A stretch of DNA of 64,000 nt from Combretum micranthum. Lineage: Eukaryota; Streptophyta; Magnoliopsida; Myrtales; Combretaceae. Both the position numbers and the translations under genes were made by a program. Under the pieces are notes generated by a model. That model had not been told where the DNA came from and did not search any database. It worked only from the letters and a program-made list of their open reading frames with translations. This document shows, in pieces, positions 61,336-64,000 of this stretch (the stretch's first letter is position 1; every line of letters begins with the position of its first letter). The stretch spans positions 310,001 through 374,000 of the forward strand of contig JAMXBD010001385.1 in the NCBI GenBank assembly GCA_024138025.1, written 5' to 3'.

Positions 61336-61925
61336 CTTGTCCCACCAATTCCTTTTTAGGCACTTTTGGAATTAGGTTTACTGGTTTAGGCATCTTTGGA
61401 ATTTTCTGAGGAAGGATTTGCTTGTAGTCTAAGGGAAAAAACTCCTGCTCCATTAGGTATTTCATCATAAACCAAGTCCTTACAGGTTCCTTGCCCTCAA
61501 GGCATCTCACTACCAAAAGTTTTTCCCACCAATACCATGCATCGCCCTGCAAACGACTCTTCACTAACTTTATCTTCATACCCTCAGAAACTCTCATATG
61601 GTCAAAAAAACTCTCAACTTCATCAACCCAAACCCAAAACTTATCTAGATTTCTAGTACCATTAAACTTAAAAACAGCATATTTGAAAAAAGATTTCATC
61701 TTTATACCTATAATTGCTCCTGTCATATAGTCTTTTGCAACCATGACCTCTTCTTCAGGTCAGATTTTCAAAAAGCTCATCTTCAACGTTAGTATCATAA
61801 GCAACAAAATTGATCATTGAATCGCCTTTCAGTCGTCTGCAATAATCTTTCCTACTACTGTTGGTATTGGATCGATAGATCAGGTCATCAAAGCGTTGTT
61901 CCTTTCGCTGGTTCTTATGACCCAT
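61265..61925 (-). pseudogene. Ty3-type Gag (retrotransposon gag domain)
   Basis: The likely start is ATG 61925 (MGHKNQRKEQRFDDLIYRS). A TGA near 61760 is bypassed by a single-base shift into the next frame (..FENLT / PEEEVMVAKDYM). The core Gag fold then reads FKFNGTRNLDKFWVWVDEVE, then KIKLVKSRLQGDAWYWWEKL and RTWFMMKYLMEQEFFPLDY. This matches the W-x-WWE and F-P-x-x-Y signatures of Ty3 Gag. No CCHC knuckle is seen afterwards. If intact it would form the particle that packages the RNA. Confidence 0.85.
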
Positions 61926-62047
61926 GGTCTCCTCTATCGCCCTTCGTGCAGGTAGACCGTAACATAGGACTTCCGTATCCCAAACACTGTTAGGAATACA
62001 ACGCCTCTTATTCTGCAGTCTATCAACGTCTCCACATAATTTTACCC

Positions 62048-62059
62048 GCTCTTATACCA
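62048..62059 (-). other. Primer binding site of the gag-only element
   Basis: Minus strand TGGTATAAGAGC, one base different from the initiator-Met PBS, three bases from the LTR end. Confidence 0.75.
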
Positions 62060-62062
62060 ATC

Positions 62063-62487
62063 TGATGCAAGACGAAAGCGTTGAATAACAGAAACCAATT
62101 CGACGATTGATTTCAAAATGTGAACTTAATCACATAATTGCTAAGCAATTGCAAATCCAAAGAAAATCTTCTCAATTCAATATCAAAGATGTCAAAATAT
62201 CAATTGTCATTACAAAGACAAGCCTAAAAGCCTATTTACACTATTATATGAAAATCCTAAAAAGGCAAAATTCTAAAAAGGTAAATAATAAATACAATAT
62301 TGACTAATAATAAAGACAAATGATAAATACAAATCTAAAATAGAAAATAGTAAATACAATTTATACGAATAATAAATACAAATAAATCGTGTGAAATAAT
62401 TGACAAAGTATGCCCACTTAAAGGCTGGTCAAAGCCAACGGTGCAGTTGGTCAAGGACGGCGGTGTAGTAGCTTGTCGCCCACATCA
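62063..62487 (-). repeat. 5' LTR of the gag-only element
   Basis: TGATGCAAGACG...CGCCCACATCA on the plus strand, with perfect TGATG/CATCA ends. Confidence 0.92.
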
Positions 62488-62643
62488 AGTAAGGACAAAT
62501 ATTTATTATACCCTACTTTTGAGCATGGTATGTAAAGAGTTGGCAATTGATCCTGGGGAAGCAATGTTAAAATGTATCATAAGTAGGTATTAATTTATAG
62601 TCCAAGTTACAAAGAAGTCATAATAAAATAAATTAGTGTTGAT

Positions 62644-63056
62644 GTGGATATGGAAGCTCTTATAGATACCATAAAGGCATATAGTATGACATGCCTTGAA
62701 CAACTATATGTTGAAGTAAAAAATACCTCAACCATGCTTAAGGACCATACTACAATAGATCAAACAACTACATCAAAGATACCAGTAGTACAAGAGTCTA
62801 TAAAATGTTCCAATAAACATAGAAATGTGCAATAACTTATTGTTGAAAGTGGAGATCATGTCTATATTCCCAATGATCTCGAGGAAGAGATGGATGAGAT
62901 CCTACAAGAGATTGATTCAGAATATGAATTAATATAGGAGGACCATCAAGGTAAGGAGAATGAGATGACATTTGAGATTAACACATCAGAAGGTGAAAAT
63001 GAAACTCCAGAGACACATGAACATTATTAAGAAGACATTGTTATAGAAAGTTGATA
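62644..63056 (+). pseudogene. Decayed coding-like stretch, unrecognised
   Basis: One frame stays coding-like for about 137 codons although it has in-frame stops at about 62833, 62936 and 63028. It begins MDMEALIDTIKAYSMTCLEQ. The following parts are acidic (DLEEEMDEILQEIDSEYEL; FEINTSEGENETPE). The composition, rich in Glu/Asp/Ile without AT-driven Lys/Asn/Phe runs, differs from the surrounding frames. I do not recognise a family. It may be a piece of a retrotransposon polyprotein or of a host gene. Confidence 0.4.
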
Positions 63057-63229
63057 AAGGATATTTACTCTATTAAATTAGGGCTAAATTGCATTCACTT
63101 ATATTTTTATTTGAGTTTAACCTAAAGGATCTGGTATTTAATTCTTTAATATATTCATTTCAGGTGACTAAGGAATGAAATATCAATATTTGGATCAAGA
63201 ATGTATCAAACATAGTTGTAAGTGGATTA

Positions 63230-63660
63230 AGACCCTATCACGCCCATGACGCCATTGGTGATCTATTCAAGTGCATAATTGAAGAGATCGTGGACATAGA
63301 AGCGGAATAATGTTGGGCACAATGAAGATCATGGTCTCCATGCCAACCGTGATGAAGATGGTGATCTCTACTGACCATTATTTAAGCTTGATATCAGTCA
63401 TGATGAAGATGGTGACCTGCACTGACGTATTTCTAAACATTATCCCAATCATGACATGAAGAAGAAGCATTCGATGTGAGAAGATCACAAACATCATCGC
63501 AGTTGTAATATGATGTAGATGTCACTTCACAACATTGCATCATGGGCATGACTTGATTGAAAATTTTGAAGCTATAAGGATTGTGATCTGTGTAATTGTT
63601 ATGATATGGAAGTTTAATTCCTTGCTAAAGAAATCATGGGCAACGTCACGCTCGTGAGCT
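63230..63660. repeat. Imperfect repeats built on a catgatgaagatggtga word
   Basis: gtgatgaagatggtgatctctactgacc and catgatgaagatggtgacctgcactgac (quoted here in part) recur at about 63350 and 63400, with decayed versions before and after (near 63325, 63440 and 63500). The spacing is irregular. Non-coding; nothing else is recognised to the end of the window. Confidence 0.5.
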
Positions 63661-64000
63661 GCCTGGGATATATCATTTTTTATATATCACGGCCTGAGTC
63701 ATGGCTATGATCGGGGATATAACTTGTGTAATTTCCATGCCAAAGATGATTTAACCACTTCTTAAAGAGAATTGAAGGCCAATTGAGACAATGAAATGAT
63801 ATTTAGTTGTGTCTAATGACTGAAAAATTCTAAATAGAAGATCCAAACATTGTAAAGGGAGAATCCATTCATTATTGTAACACTGAAACATAGCGAACCT
63901 GATTTGCGTGTAATTCGTAGCTATTCATATTGTGGGTTAGACATTGTACCAAGTTGTAAGGTTTTTCATAGATATTTTTGAGGGGGAAACGAAGAGGAAA

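Larger units (their letters stand above)
60374..62487 (-). mobile_element. Gag-only Ty3-type retrotransposon (TR-GAG-like), LTR to LTR
   Basis: Two LTRs of 396 bp (60374-60769) and 425 bp (62063-62487) bound a 1.29 kb interior. An exact target duplication AGTAA flanks the whole (60369-60373 and 62488-62492). The PBS (TGGTATAAGAGC, minus strand) lies three bases inside the 5' LTR. The interior encodes a Ty3-type Gag and ends with the stretch that in full elements closes pol, just before a purine-rich tract and the 3' LTR. No protease, RT, RNase H or integrase is present. It resembles the non-autonomous TR-GAG class described in plants, and it would depend on a partner element for replication. 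Confidence 0.88.

Overview
This window is AT-rich nuclear DNA from a flowering plant. It contains a TIR-NB-ARC-LRR (TNL) disease-resistance gene with plant-type introns, two Ty1/copia elements primed by an initiator-Met-like PBS, a Ty3-type Gag element and plant-style MITEs. TNLs of this kind are found in eudicots and are essentially absent from monocots and bacteria, so a eudicot is the best guess. The family or species cannot be fixed from the sequence. No intact protein-coding host gene is supported anywhere in the window.

Layout. 1-3905: two tandem copies of a roughly 2 kb non-coding unit lying 3' of the TNL. 3282-3714: a broken extra LRR fragment. 4054-9565 (minus): a four-exon TNL pseudogene (TIR, NB-ARC, linker, LRR) with several frame lesions. 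9566-13724: gene-free. 13725-17762, 22225-27772 and 30138-33834: three copies of one long LTR-like sequence of about 4 kb; the second carries a nested 1.4 kb insertion. Around these lie a foldback MITE (19704-20000), a possible CACTA end (21795), a third copy of the TNL-downstream unit (28.3-29.1 kb) and a 124-bp tandem duplication. 34-38 kb is gene-free. 38042-43303 (minus): a degenerate copia element with target duplication CATTA and a MITE nested in its 5' LTR. 43754-48779 (plus): a second copia element with target duplication CTTGT. 48941-53102: a long TG...CA element without coding capacity, with target duplication TTTCC. 54.6-55.3 kb: a paralog of the flank of the first copia element, carrying another MITE. 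57.0-58.3 kb: a fourth copy of the TNL-downstream unit, with an LRR relic. 58.7-59.3 kb: a paralogous empty site for the first long LTR, and a minisatellite. 60374-62487 (minus): a gag-only Ty3-type element with target duplication AGTAA. 62.6-63.6 kb: a decayed coding-like stretch and imperfect repeats.

Interpretation. The window looks like a decaying cluster of TNL genes, with one readable pseudogene and relics of 5' and 3' flanks of others, that has been expanded by nested LTR retrotransposons. The clearest unusual items are the gag-only element with intact LTRs and target duplication, the nested insertions whose empty sites can be read from paralogous copies, and the internal LRR duplications in the TNL. 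I did not find a new multi-gene system. All homology statements are alignments by eye and need computation to be quantified.
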